This document shows positions 26,311 through 35,374 of a stretch of DNA of 64,000 bases, one piece after another (within the stretch, counting starts at the first letter, position 1; each line of letters begins with the position of its first letter). The stretch spans positions 1 through 64,000 of the forward strand of contig JAEZKA010000025.1 in assembly GCA_023436225.1 (NCBI GenBank), given 5' to 3'. Below the pieces are notes generated by a model, which was not told the DNA's origin, did not search any database, and was given only the letters and a program-made list of their open reading frames with translations. The stretch is from Bacillota bacterium (lineage in GTDB: Bacteria; Bacillota; Clostridia; Lachnospirales; Lachnospiraceae). Both the position numbers and the translations under genes were made by a program.

Positions 26311-26324
26311 ATATCAAACTAAAT

Positions 26325-26346
26325 TTGTGCCTAGGAACAGGCACAA
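26325..26346 (-). terminator. Probable terminator of the 26385 gene
   Basis: Perfect 8-bp stem TTGTGCCT / AGGCACAA with a 6-base loop, followed on the minus strand by ATTTAGTTT. It lies about 40 bases after the stop codon. Confidence 0.55.
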
Positions 26347-26384
26347 TCTCTTAGCGCAAATATACTTTTCAATAATTGATATCC

Positions 26385-26819
26385 TTATAGATAATTCTTC
26401 ATTACCTCTATATTTTTCTCTTCCTTTTTCACGAACTCCTCAGCTATCTGTGCGCTCACACCATCTGCATTCTTTTTCGCATGCAGAAGCTTCGTCATCT
26501 GGGTAACTCCCATGGTGCTGCCCCTTATCACCATCTGCGCAATGTGACTATCTGATGAATTCATCATTACATTCAGTTTCACATTTCCCTTCATTATCGC
26601 TTTATTATAAAGGGATACATCCTTTACCTTAGCGCCATTCATGCGTAATTGCCTCTTTGATTTATCTGCAATCTCTTGATAATCACTCAATTGCTTATGC
26701 AGGTCGTTGCTGAACTGTTGGTTCTTTACTTTATCAAGAACAGCCTCTATGGCAGTAATTCCTACAGACGCATTCTGATAGGTCTTCTCCAGTAAATCCA
26801 AATCAACATTACCAATCAT
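26385..26819 (-). CDS. Hypothetical helical protein, ferritin-like bundle possible
   Basis: 144 residues, no signal peptide and almost entirely predicted helix, with heptad-like stretches (about 25-60 and 110-144). It resembles the small four-helix-bundle proteins (ferritin-like/DUF2383 type) of clostridia, but no metal-binding signature can be pointed to. The ribosome site AAGGAGT is buried in the 3' arm of a hairpin (26828-26864) whose T-run touches the start codon. Expression may therefore depend on that structure. Function unknown. Confidence 0.75.
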   Translation of the reverse strand: MIGNVDLDLLEKTYQNASVGITAIEAVLDKVKNQQFSNDLHKQLSDYQEIADKSKRQLRMNGAKVKDVSLYNKAIMKGNVKLNVMMNSSDSHIAQMVIRGSTMGVTQMTKLLHAKKNADGVSAQIAEEFVKKEEKNIEVMKNYL

Positions 26820-26827
26820 AAAAAAAC

Positions 26828-26864
26828 ACTCCTTATCCTATAATCTAACTATAGTATAAGGAGT
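26828..26864 (-). terminator. Terminator-like hairpin that contains the next gene's ribosome site
   Basis: On the minus strand ACTCCTTAT-ACTATAG pairs with CTATAGGATAAGGAGT (one mismatch, about 7-base loop) and is followed by TTTTTTT, then the ATG at 26819. The 3' arm holds AAGGAGT, the ribosome site of the 26385 gene. It looks like the terminator of the preceding 26875 gene and at the same time a sequestering hairpin. Confidence 0.7.
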
Positions 26865-26874
26865 AATTCATGAT

Positions 26875-27660
26875 TTATTCAGCTGAGTCGCCTTCTGCTT
26901 TCTCTGTCTCACTGCCGCTTGCCATCGCATCAATACTCTCCCAGAAATTCTTCAAATCCTGGTCCTTCTCAATGGCCTTTTTACTCTTTTCATCCGTCAT
27001 CTCAATCAAAGCAATTACGTCTTCATCATTGTTTCTTTCATCATAATAAGCTTTTGTCTCCGCATTCATATCACCGGAAAAAATCTTTAACTTATTGTCC
27101 GAATCGGTAATTACATAGAATTTGGCAAGTCCTGGAGCAGGAGTATTAATACTTGTAAATTTAATCTCGTGATAAACATATACGATATATTCGCCTTCCT
27201 TGATAGACTTTTTCGTATATGTTTTAATTTTACGATAGTCCTCTATATATTCCGTTTTCGTTTGGAGCTGCTCCTCCGATTCTACCTTTCCCGGATCACT
27301 TAGGATACTTTTCAAGGTATCAATATCGCGATTATTTTTTGCAGTGTAATAGGAATCGAATAAAGCATCAATATCGGGATAAGTGCCATTCTCTTCAATA
27401 GGAAAAATCGGTATCGGAGTTGGTGTCGGGACTGCAGTCGGAGCCTCAGTGACCTCGAATGCAGTGATTGCATTTTCTGCCATCCTTAACTCTTCCTTAT
27501 CAGGAGTATTCTCTTCTGGCAGCATCTCTGCGCTTAACATTGTCTCAGCAGCCTTCTCCTCTGCCTTCGGTCTGTCCTGACTTACTGAAAGTGTCAATAT
27601 TCCAATTCCCATTGTGCTCATAGTAGTTAGTAATATAATTTTTTTATATTTAAGCTTCAT
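26875..27660 (-). CDS. Secreted hypothetical protein, NTF2-like domain possible
   Basis: 261 residues. An N-terminal signal or anchor helix (about 6-24) leads to a Thr/Pro/Glu-rich linker (about 30-90, with PTAVPTPTPIP). A globular domain follows (about 95-215: TYPDIDALFDSYYTAKNNRDIDTLKSI..., aromatic-rich strands) and then an acidic C-terminus. The domain has the start and strand pattern of NTF2-like/SnoaL folds, common in secreted lachnospiral proteins. No catalytic residues can be named. AAGGAG precedes the ATG. Function unknown. Confidence 0.8.
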   Translation of the reverse strand: MKLKYKKIILLTTMSTMGIGILTLSVSQDRPKAEEKAAETMLSAEMLPEENTPDKEELRMAENAITAFEVTEAPTAVPTPTPIPIFPIEENGTYPDIDALFDSYYTAKNNRDIDTLKSILSDPGKVESEEQLQTKTEYIEDYRKIKTYTKKSIKEGEYIVYVYHEIKFTSINTPAPGLAKFYVITDSDNKLKIFSGDMNAETKAYYDERNNDEDVIALIEMTDEKSKKAIEKDQDLKNFWESIDAMASGSETEKAEGDSAE

Positions 27661-27832
27661 TGTATTCTCCTTAAAACTCTATAACAACATTTCCAAATTT
27701 ATTAATTTACCTTACCTATTGTAGCAGATACCCAATAAAAAATCAATATGTTTATTTCATTAATTTGTAATATTATTTAATATTTATGTAATATTTGTGC
27801 CACAAATTCCTCCTTTTTAATCATAAAATAAT

Positions 27833-27861
27833 TTTACAAAGGAATGGATAGAATATATAAT
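27833..27861 (+). promoter_or_regulatory. Predicted promoter of the EcsC gene
   Basis: TTTACA (27833-27838), a 17-base spacer and TATAAT (27856-27861), about 120 bases before the start codon. The remainder of 27661-27980 is AT-rich with no other feature seen. Confidence 0.65.
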
Positions 27862-27980
27862 TAATACATATGGGGGAAAAACTGTCAATGTTAATTTTTT
27901 TCATTCATGATTAAAAGTAAGAGAATGCCGATAAATCAAGGCTTTTCTTAGCAATTCAGCAAGAAAGAAGGGTGAAAAGC

Positions 27981-28775
27981 ATGAATCCGATACTTACTCA
28001 GCAGTTAAAGCAAATCGAACTACAGGAGCAGAAAGTTTTCAATCAATCCAATCATACCATTCTGGACTCAACACTAACGCCGGTAATTGATAAAATACAA
28101 GATATCATTCCTGCCAAACTTGTTGATACTTTGAACACCGCTTTTTATAAAAGCTTTCAGCTAGTGTTTGAAAAAGGAAGTACTTATATTGAGAAGACTT
28201 ATAATAAGGACAGAATCGAGTTAGAACATGACATTAATAATTACGCCCTGGATAAGCGAATGAATAAAAGGCATATCAAACGTCTGGATCGATATTCCAA
28301 ACAATCACAACTGATCAACTCCTCCTTCTCTGTTGTGGAAGGTAGTGTACTCGGTATTCTTGGTATCGGTTTACCTGATACTCTTTTGCTTCTTTCTGTG
28401 ATGGTAAAGACAATTTACGAAATTGCTCTAAGTTATGGATATTCCTATGATAGAGAGGAGGAAAAAGCTTATCTGCTGCTTCTGATTCATACAGCCGTAT
28501 TAAAAGGAGAGCATCAAATCGATCTGAATAAAAAGCTTGAGCTGCTTAGTGATAGGGTTGACCACAATATCGATGCCCAGGCTGATGTAGATACGCAGAT
28601 GAAGGAAACCTCTAAGGCCTTATCCGAGGCTCTGCTAACAGCTAAATTTATTCAAGGCATCCCCATCGTAGGAGTTGTTGGGGGCGCTGTGAATTACAGT
28701 TTCGTGAATCGAGTGGCCAAGTTTGCGCGTATAAAGTATAAGAAGCGCTACCTTTTAAAAAAGCTAACAGATTAA
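27981..28775 (+). CDS. EcsC-family protein
   Basis: 264 residues from the ATG at 27981; the GTG three codons earlier overlaps the GAAGGGTGA ribosome site. The EcsC family is defined by the C-terminal region, here about 95-260. It includes LINSSFSVVEGSVLGILGIGLPDTLLLLSVMVKTIYEIALSYGYSYD and a hydrophobic segment near the end (FIQGIPIVGVVGGAVNYSF). EcsC is named after a Bacillus exporter locus, but its biochemical role is unknown. No ABC genes adjoin it here. It is followed by the tRNA-Arg gene. Confidence 0.85.
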   Translation: MNPILTQQLKQIELQEQKVFNQSNHTILDSTLTPVIDKIQDIIPAKLVDTLNTAFYKSFQLVFEKGSTYIEKTYNKDRIELEHDINNYALDKRMNKRHIKRLDRYSKQSQLINSSFSVVEGSVLGILGIGLPDTLLLLSVMVKTIYEIALSYGYSYDREEEKAYLLLLIHTAVLKGEHQIDLNKKLELLSDRVDHNIDAQADVDTQMKETSKALSEALLTAKFIQGIPIVGVVGGAVNYSFVNRVAKFARIKYKKRYLLKKLTD

Positions 28776-28924
28776 GCTTGTATTTTTATATTTTATTATA
28801 ATCATTGCTATAATATGTATTTATTGAGACAAGATTTTGATGAAAACTTACTTTACTTTGCATTTTAGATAGTATATAATAACATAGTCCGAGAGAGCCA
28901 AATAAGGCATTATCGGCTATGTAA

Positions 28925-28997
28925 GCATCTGTAGCTCAGTGGATAGAGCGTTCGCCTCCGAAGTGAAAGGCCGCTGGTTCAAGTCCAGTCAGGTGCA
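28925..28997 (+). tRNA. tRNA-Arg (anticodon CCG)
   Basis: 73 bases fold into a full cloverleaf: acceptor GCATCTG / CAGGTGC, D stem GCTC/GAGC, anticodon stem TTCGC/GTGAA with loop CTCCGAA (anticodon CCG), 5-base variable loop and T arm GCTGG-TTCAAGT-CCAGT. It decodes CGG. The discriminator is A; CCA is not encoded. A TATAAT about 40 bases upstream is a likely -10 box. Confidence 0.95.
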
Positions 28998-29020
28998 TTG
29001 TTTATTAAATCATATTAATT

Positions 29021-29047
29021 AAAAATGCCTGCTAAGCAGGCATTTTT
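29021..29047 (+). terminator. Intrinsic terminator after tRNA-Arg
   Basis: Perfect 12-bp stem AAAAATGCCTGC / GCAGGCATTTTT with a 3-base loop and T-run. It may also serve the chemoreceptor gene from the other strand. Confidence 0.9.
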
Positions 29048-29181
29048 GAATCTTATATTAGCTTCTAGAACTTTCTTCATAATCACGAGATGGACTGTTG
29101 CATCCAAAGGAGCTTCCTTGAGTAGCGGATCCGATTATAGTATCTCCGCCCCCTTGAAGATTTATATTGTATTCGCCATAC

Positions 29182-30975
29182 TTAAATTTTATAATTGCTT
29201 AAATCCTCTTGGAAGTTGTTAATCATCTTATCAAAAACAGCAATCTGGCTAGTCAGTTCGTTGATTTGGTCGACATACACGGCTACATTGGAGCTCGCCT
29301 CCTGAGTAGCCGCAGAATTTTCTTCCGCAATCGCAGCTAAACTATGCATATTATCAAATAATGCTGCGATACTATCCGCTTCCACCTTCAATTCCTGGGA
29401 AGTCTCTATCATCAGATCCGATACTGCCTTGAGATTATAATTAGCTGTACTGGAGCTCTTCACAGCATCATTTAGCTTACCACTCTCCGCTTCCAGTATC
29501 TGATACTGCACATCAATATCTCCAACCACACCATCAATACTTTTTACAAATTCGGTTAGATTCTGGTTGATCTGAGCAACAGCCTTATTGGTCTGTCCTG
29601 AGAGATTTCTAACCTCATCCGCAACTACCGCAAAGCCCTTACCGGCTTCACCAGCTCTTGCTGCTTCGATAGAAGCATTCAAAGCCAAAAGATTGGTCTG
29701 TTGAGCGATTGAAGAAACAATAGAAACAATTTGCATCATACCCTCAGCATTCCTACGAAGCTCATCACTATTCGTGCGAATCGTACGGAATTGGTCAAGC
29801 ATTGCTTGAATCTCCAGCGTCGTATGATCCACATTCTGAAAACTGCTTTCAAGCTTCTCCATCGCATCCTCAATCTTTACCTCATTCGTCTGACTCTCCC
29901 CTGAAATCCGGGTAACATTACGAATACTATCACTGAGGATACTTACAGAACGCTCCGTATCTTCTGCCTGTGTTATAGCGGCTACCGCTACCTCATCTAA
30001 TACAGCTGTGATATCATTGGAGGTGGATTGCATGGTCTGCGCGATCTCTGTAACAGATTGGTTAAAGGTATACATCTCATCCACAATTGCATTAAAGCTA
30101 ATAAAATCCTTCTGTACTCTTTGTTTAATTTCATTCAATTGACTCATAATAGCTTCGTATTCATCATTTGTCTTAATCGATGTATATTCTACAAAATCAC
30201 AATTGCTTAACTTAGTCAACTCTTGTCTCAGTAGCTTCTGAGGTCGATTAAATAGGTAGGCCGATATTCCGGATATCAGGAAGGAGGATACACCGATTGG
30301 TAATGCATACAATCGTTCAGGCAATAGTATAAATGAAACCAGCATAATCATAATGGTATTTAATACGGCTGTTTTCCAGGTGACATTCTTAATAAAACCA
30401 AAGGAGAACATCTGATTAAGCCTAAAGCGTTTCGTAAATTGTATCTCCTTTTCAAAGGTTAGCTTAAGCTGAACCTCACCTTCCCTCTGCTCCAAAACAT
30501 TAACACTAATCTGTTCCTTAAAATACTCTGCTACACCATTGATTAGACCAAACAAATAATGATACATTCCACGTTTGGAACGATAGGTAAATAATATATC
30601 ATGGGCTGACAATGGTTCTACATCAAGAATAGGCGGAACCGCACCTTTGAAACGCTTCATTACTATCTTATGAACATCATTCATCGACTTCAAGAATTGA
30701 TATGCCGATTCATGTCGGAAAAACCCCGGATAATTCTTACTAAAGGTTTTTATATTCTGTTCCCCCATCAGTCTCCAAATCTCCTGATGATTTTTCCCAA
30801 CCAATTCGCCTATCTGGTCGACAATTCCTGTTGCAATTCTGTCTTCTACATCCTGCAGTGGAGTAAAAACAACATCCGGTTGAAGCTGAAATTTTGCCAG
30901 TGCTTTCGTAACAACTTCTTTACCGAATAATGTTTTGCTTGACTCGACCCACGATGAAACAACGGTGCCCTTCAT
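29182..30975 (-). CDS. H-NOX (heme) domain methyl-accepting chemotaxis receptor
   Basis: 597 residues. The heme-binding H-NOX domain covers about 1-185. The proximal heme ligand is H102 (NDVHKIV), the porphyrin-contact motif YxSxR is Y131-S133-R135, and P115 is conserved. The distal pocket holds W9, N74 and Y140, the hydrogen-bond network that lets Caldanaerobacter (Tt) H-NOX bind O2. Two transmembrane segments (about 197-243) follow, then the MCP signalling domain with the hairpin tip IAQQTNLLALNASIEAARAGEAGKGFAVVADEVRNL. It should sense O2 (or NO) and signal to CheA. A strong AAGGAGG site sits right after a perfect 8-bp hairpin (30992-31013). No che genes adjoin it. Confidence 0.94.
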   Translation of the reverse strand: MKGTVVSSWVESSKTLFGKEVVTKALAKFQLQPDVVFTPLQDVEDRIATGIVDQIGELVGKNHQEIWRLMGEQNIKTFSKNYPGFFRHESAYQFLKSMNDVHKIVMKRFKGAVPPILDVEPLSAHDILFTYRSKRGMYHYLFGLINGVAEYFKEQISVNVLEQREGEVQLKLTFEKEIQFTKRFRLNQMFSFGFIKNVTWKTAVLNTIMIMLVSFILLPERLYALPIGVSSFLISGISAYLFNRPQKLLRQELTKLSNCDFVEYTSIKTNDEYEAIMSQLNEIKQRVQKDFISFNAIVDEMYTFNQSVTEIAQTMQSTSNDITAVLDEVAVAAITQAEDTERSVSILSDSIRNVTRISGESQTNEVKIEDAMEKLESSFQNVDHTTLEIQAMLDQFRTIRTNSDELRRNAEGMMQIVSIVSSIAQQTNLLALNASIEAARAGEAGKGFAVVADEVRNLSGQTNKAVAQINQNLTEFVKSIDGVVGDIDVQYQILEAESGKLNDAVKSSSTANYNLKAVSDLMIETSQELKVEADSIAALFDNMHSLAAIAEENSAATQEASSNVAVYVDQINELTSQIAVFDKMINNFQEDLSNYKI

Positions 30976-30991
30976 GAAATAACCTCCTTAT

Positions 30992-31013
30992 AAAATGTTC
31001 TTCTTAACATTTT
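30992..31013 (-). promoter_or_regulatory. Hairpin next to the ribosome site of the H-NOX receptor
   Basis: AAAATGTT / AACATTTT, a perfect 8-bp stem with a 6-base loop, ends three bases before AAGGAGG. It could modulate translation or be an operator. The stretch 31014-31315 otherwise holds a run of ATT repeats and the nifJ terminator. Confidence 0.45.
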
Positions 31014-31165
31014 ATCTCTTGTAATACTAAAAATCAACAAATATTAATAATAATTATTATTATTAATTTTAACAGTAGTACTTAGTCATCTTAGGAAATC
31101 CACACATTGGGATAATCTGATAAATTTTCACAATGAAAGGATCGGTTTGTTATTTGCTTCATATA

Positions 31166-31212
31166 AAACAGGCTTGCAGCATGGGTACATCTTCATACTT
31201 ACAAGCCTGTTT
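31166..31212 (-). terminator. Probable terminator of nifJ
   Basis: Perfect 11-bp stem AAACAGGCTTG / CAAGCCTGTTT with a 25-base loop, followed on the minus strand by TTTATAT. It lies about 100 bases past the nifJ stop codon. Confidence 0.7.
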
Positions 31213-31315
31213 CTTATTCATGATAAGTGAGTTTATTTATCAATCTACTATGTTCACAAAATAGACAGCGAAAGAAACACTCTTTCTATTGTATGAGATA
31301 AATAAATAGTTTAGA

Positions 31316-34300
31316 TTATTCAGCGTCTACTTCATAGAGCTTGGAAAGCTTAACCAAGTGATCATATTTAGCCAGTGCGCTCTTCTCTGCGTTAGCAAAT
31401 AACTGCTCTGCTCTCTCAGGGTTCTGACGAACTAAGGAGCTGTAACGAACCTCATTTCTGATGAAATCCTGATAGCTTGCGCTAGGTGCCTTGCTATCTA
31501 ACTGGAATGGATTCTTTCCTTCTTCAGCAACACGAGGATCGAAACGGAACATATTCCAGTAACCGGATGCTACCGCATTCTTCTCTTCTGTCTGAGATAC
31601 ACCCATACCACCCTTAATACCATGGTTGATACAAGGAGCATACGCGATAACGATGGAAGGACCCGGATAGCTTTCAGCTTCAACTAATGCCTTCATTGTC
31701 TGGTTGTAATCAGCACCCATAGCGATCTGAGCAACATATACATAACCGTAGCTCATTGCGATAGCTGCTAAATCCTTCTTCTTTACTTCCTTACCTGCAG
31801 CTGCAAACTGAGCGATTGCACCGGTAGGAGTAGCCTTGGAGGACTGACCGCCTGTGTTGGAGTAAATCTCGGTATCAAATACTAAGATATTAACATCCTG
31901 ACCGCTAGCGATTACATGATCCAAACCGCCAAAGCCGATATCATATGCCCAGCCGTCACCACCGAAGATCCACTGAGACTTCTTGGATAAGAATTCCTTA
32001 TCCTTTAAGATGTCCTTACCTTCAGCACAGCTACAAGCTTCCAGAACTCTTACGAGTGCTCTGGTAGCACCTGCATTCTCACGACCGTTATTATAAGAAG
32101 TAAGATATCTCTCAGCAGCTGCCTTAACGTCATCTTTGCTTGTCGATGCTGCTAACGCTTCTACCTTTTCCTTAACTCTCTCTCTTAAAGCCTGCTGAGC
32201 AAGATACATACCGTAACCATATTCAGCATTATCCTCGAATAAGGAGTTAGCCCATGCAGGACCGTGTCCTTCTTTATTAACTGTATACGGTGTGGAAGGA
32301 TAAGAACCACCCCAGATAGAGGAACAGCCTGTTGCATTGGAGATAAACATTCTGTCTCCGAATAACTGTGTTACTAACTTAGCATAAGGTGTCTCACCAC
32401 AACCTGCACAAGCTCCGGAGAACTCAAGCAGAGGCTGATTGAACTGGCTGCCCTTAACTGTAACTTCCTTAAACTTCTCAGCAACTTCAGGTTTAGCCTC
32501 TAAAGTAAGACCATACTCGAATATCTTCTGCTCCGGTAACTGAGTCTCAAGAGGCTTCATAACAAGCGCCTTAGCACCCTTCTTACCAGGACATACATTT
32601 GCACAGGAGCCGCAACCCATACAATCGAGTGAGGATACGGTCATAGCAAATTCAAAACCAGGAAGACCGGTCATAGCAACCTTCTTCATTCCTTCCGGAG
32701 CCTTAGCAGCTTCATCAGCGGTCATTGCAACCGGACGAATAACAGCATGAGGACATACATAGGAACAGAAGTTACATTGGATACAGTTCTCAGGATTCCA
32801 CTCGGGAACATCTACGGCAATACCACGCTTTTCGAAGGCGGAAGAGCCCTGAGGTAAGGTACCGTCAACTGCATTGGCAAATGCAGATACCGGAAGATCA
32901 TTACCCTGCTGAGCATTAACAGGAGCTAAGATATTGTTAACGAAGTCAACAACGTCCTTTCTATCACCAGTTACCTTATGGATAATCTCCTCATCCTGTG
33001 CATTCTTCCAGCTCTCAGGAACTATAATTTCCTTAAGACCGGTGAGACCACGATCAATCGCAGCATGGTTCATGGCAACGATTGCTTCACCCTTCTTGGA
33101 ATAGGATGCAGTTGCTGCGTCCTTCATGTACTTCACAGCTTCCTCTACAGGAATGATGTTAGCAAGCTTGAAGAATGCTGACTGAAGGATCGTATTGATA
33201 CGGCCGCCTAAGCCGATTTCCTTACCGATGCTGATACCATCGATGGTGTAGAACTTAATATTATGTTCTGCTATATAACGCTTAACCTGTCCGGGTAAAT
33301 GCTGCTCAAGCTCTTCCATATCCCAACCGCAGTTAAGTAAGAAGGTACCACCATCCTTTAATTCCTGAACCATGTTATACTTTCTAACATAAGAAGGATT
33401 ATGGCATGCAACGAAATCCGCCTCTGTGATTAAGTAAGTAGACTTGATCGGTTTCTTACCAAATCTCAAGTGGGACATGGTTACACCACCAGACTTCTTG
33501 GAATCATAATCAAAGTAAGCCTGAGCATACATGTTGGTATGATCACCAATGATCTTGATGGAGTTCTTGTTCGCACCTACTGTACCATCTGCACCAAGTC
33601 CCCAGAACTTACAGCTGATTGTACCCTCAGGTGTAGTGTTGGGATTCTCGGTAACATCAAGAGATAAGTTAGTTACGTCATCCTTGATACCGATGGTGAA
33701 GGTCTTTTTAGCGGAATTCTTATATACTGCAATAATCTGTGCAGGTGTAGTATTCTTAGATCCCAAACCATAACGGCCATTGAATACAGGAATGTTTTGG
33801 AACTGGGTATCCTTTAATGCTGCTACTACGTCTAAGTATAACGGCTCGCCAAGAGAACCAGGCTCCTTGGTTCTGTCAAGAACAGTAATCTTCTTAACAG
33901 TAGCAGGGATTGCTTCAACTAAACGTTTCGCGCTGAAAGGACGATATAAACGAACCTTAACAACACCAACCTTAGCTCCGTTTGCGTTTAAGTAATCGAT
34001 GGTCTCTTCAATTGTATCATTTACAGAACCCATAGATACAATGATGTGATCTGCATCAGCAGCACCATAATAGTTGAACAATTTATAATCTGTACCGAGC
34101 TTAGCGTTAACCTTGCCCATGTATTCTTCTACAATACCAGGAACTGCATCGTAGTATGTATTACATGCTTCTCTTGCCTGGAAGAATACGTCAGGATTCT
34201 GTGCGGAGCCACGAAGTACCGGATGCTCAGGATTTAAGGCATTACGACGGTATACATCGATTGCATCCATATCAGCCATTTCCTTCAGATCCTCATAATC

Positions 34301-34858
34301 CCAAGTTTCAATCTTCTGAATTTCATGAGAAGTTCTAAATCCGTCAAAGAAATGTAAGAAAGGTACTTTACCTTTGATTGCGGCTAAGTGAGCAACAGCA
34401 CCTAAGTCCATAACTTCTTGAGGATTACTGCTTGCTAGCATTGCAAAGCCTGTCTGACGACATGCATAAATATCGGAGTGATCACCGAAGATGGATAATG
34501 CATGGCTTGCTACTGCACGAGCGGATACGTTGATTACGCCCGGAAGTAATTCACCAGCGATTTTATACATATTGGGGATCATTAGTAACAAACCTTGTGA
34601 TGCTGTAAATGTTGTTGTTAGCGCACCCGCTGCTAAAGAACCGTGTACTGTTCCAGCTGCTCCAGCTTCAGACTGCATCTCAACTACCTTTACCTCTTGT
34701 CCGAAAATGTTCTTTCTGCCTTCAGCTGACCATTTATCAGTTACCTCGGCCATAACGGAGCTTGGTGTGATAGGATAGATTGCAGCAACATCGGTAAATG
34801 CATATGACACATGTGCCGCAGCATTATTACCATCCATTGTTTTCATTTTCCTTGCCAT
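31316..34858 (-). CDS. nifJ: Pyruvate:ferredoxin (flavodoxin) oxidoreductase
   Basis: 1180-residue single-chain PFOR, the usual length. It oxidises pyruvate with CoA to acetyl-CoA, CO2 and reduced ferredoxin, the central step of anaerobic fermentation. The N-terminal pyruvate-binding domain starts with YAFTDVAAIYPITPSSVMAE. Two [4Fe-4S] motifs follow in the middle (CIQCNFCSYVCP and CMGCGSCANVCP), and a third cluster uses CAGCGETPYAK plus a distal cysteine. TPP binding is in GDGWAYDIGFGGLDH and NTGGQSSKATPTG. A strong AAGGAGG site is present. It is monocistronic with a palindrome in the leader (34893-34909). Confidence 0.98.
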   Translation of the reverse strand: MARKMKTMDGNNAAAHVSYAFTDVAAIYPITPSSVMAEVTDKWSAEGRKNIFGQEVKVVEMQSEAGAAGTVHGSLAAGALTTTFTASQGLLLMIPNMYKIAGELLPGVINVSARAVASHALSIFGDHSDIYACRQTGFAMLASSNPQEVMDLGAVAHLAAIKGKVPFLHFFDGFRTSHEIQKIETWDYEDLKEMADMDAIDVYRRNALNPEHPVLRGSAQNPDVFFQAREACNTYYDAVPGIVEEYMGKVNAKLGTDYKLFNYYGAADADHIIVSMGSVNDTIEETIDYLNANGAKVGVVKVRLYRPFSAKRLVEAIPATVKKITVLDRTKEPGSLGEPLYLDVVAALKDTQFQNIPVFNGRYGLGSKNTTPAQIIAVYKNSAKKTFTIGIKDDVTNLSLDVTENPNTTPEGTISCKFWGLGADGTVGANKNSIKIIGDHTNMYAQAYFDYDSKKSGGVTMSHLRFGKKPIKSTYLITEADFVACHNPSYVRKYNMVQELKDGGTFLLNCGWDMEELEQHLPGQVKRYIAEHNIKFYTIDGISIGKEIGLGGRINTILQSAFFKLANIIPVEEAVKYMKDAATASYSKKGEAIVAMNHAAIDRGLTGLKEIIVPESWKNAQDEEIIHKVTGDRKDVVDFVNNILAPVNAQQGNDLPVSAFANAVDGTLPQGSSAFEKRGIAVDVPEWNPENCIQCNFCSYVCPHAVIRPVAMTADEAAKAPEGMKKVAMTGLPGFEFAMTVSSLDCMGCGSCANVCPGKKGAKALVMKPLETQLPEQKIFEYGLTLEAKPEVAEKFKEVTVKGSQFNQPLLEFSGACAGCGETPYAKLVTQLFGDRMFISNATGCSSIWGGSYPSTPYTVNKEGHGPAWANSLFEDNAEYGYGMYLAQQALRERVKEKVEALAASTSKDDVKAAAERYLTSYNNGRENAGATRALVRVLEACSCAEGKDILKDKEFLSKKSQWIFGGDGWAYDIGFGGLDHVIASGQDVNILVFDTEIYSNTGGQSSKATPTGAIAQFAAAGKEVKKKDLAAIAMSYGYVYVAQIAMGADYNQTMKALVEAESYPGPSIVIAYAPCINHGIKGGMGVSQTEEKNAVASGYWNMFRFDPRVAEEGKNPFQLDSKAPSASYQDFIRNEVRYSSLVRQNPERAEQLFANAEKSALAKYDHLVKLSKLYEVDAE

Positions 34859-34892
34859 TGAAATGTCCTCCTTAAATTTTTAACCTGGTTCC

Positions 34893-34909
34893 TGTGATTA
34901 AGTATCACA
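34893..34909. promoter_or_regulatory. Perfect palindrome in the nifJ leader
   Basis: TGTGAT-TAAGT-ATCACA, about 35-50 bases before the nifJ start codon. It resembles CRP/FNR-type half sites but with a 7-base gap between TGTGA and TCACA, so it could equally be a leader hairpin. A second perfect 8-bp repeat, ATTGCTAT / ATAGCAAT, lies at about 34976-35006. No gene was seen in 34859-35374. Confidence 0.4.
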
Positions 34910-35311
34910 CGCACAAATGGAATATTGTTAAAATCATCACGATGTTGTGAAATAAAAATGTCAAAATCGCACTGATTGCTATTATGAGTTAGCTCCTATA
35001 GCAATCTATAAGATCCAAAAACGAGTACAGCGTGTTTTGACATTTCGCCACATAATACCCTCTTATATTCCGCTTGTGCGTGGGGTACTTATCCCACGAA
35101 TCGAACCAGATTGATGAGAATCAATATATGTTTTTATTCGTCAATTCATTATTATAACACATTGTGAAAAATATTAAAACAAAAAAAATGTATATTCCTA
35201 TAAATTTCTTATTAAATTTGTCCACCAAGCCAAAGTATTTACTTTTTATGTAATTTTCGTGCAGTATTATACATTTGTAAATATAGTTTATAAGCTTCAT
35301 AGACAATGCAA

Positions 35312-35344
35312 CAGGAGTAAAGTGATTTTATCACTTTTCTCCTG
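35312..35344. terminator. Terminator-like hairpin after the GH18 gene
   Basis: CAGGAG-T-AAAGTGAT / ATCACTTT-T-CTCCTG, 14 bp with one T-T mismatch and a 3-base loop, about 30 bases past the GH18 stop codon. The better T-tail is on the plus strand. Confidence 0.55.
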
Positions 35345-35374
35345 CTTTAGACATTTTTATTTAATTAAGGAGTA

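Noticed and set aside
35121..35306. Minus-strand 61-codon frame between GH18 and nifJ
   Set aside because: Low-complexity AT-rich sequence without a ribosome site; chance open frame.
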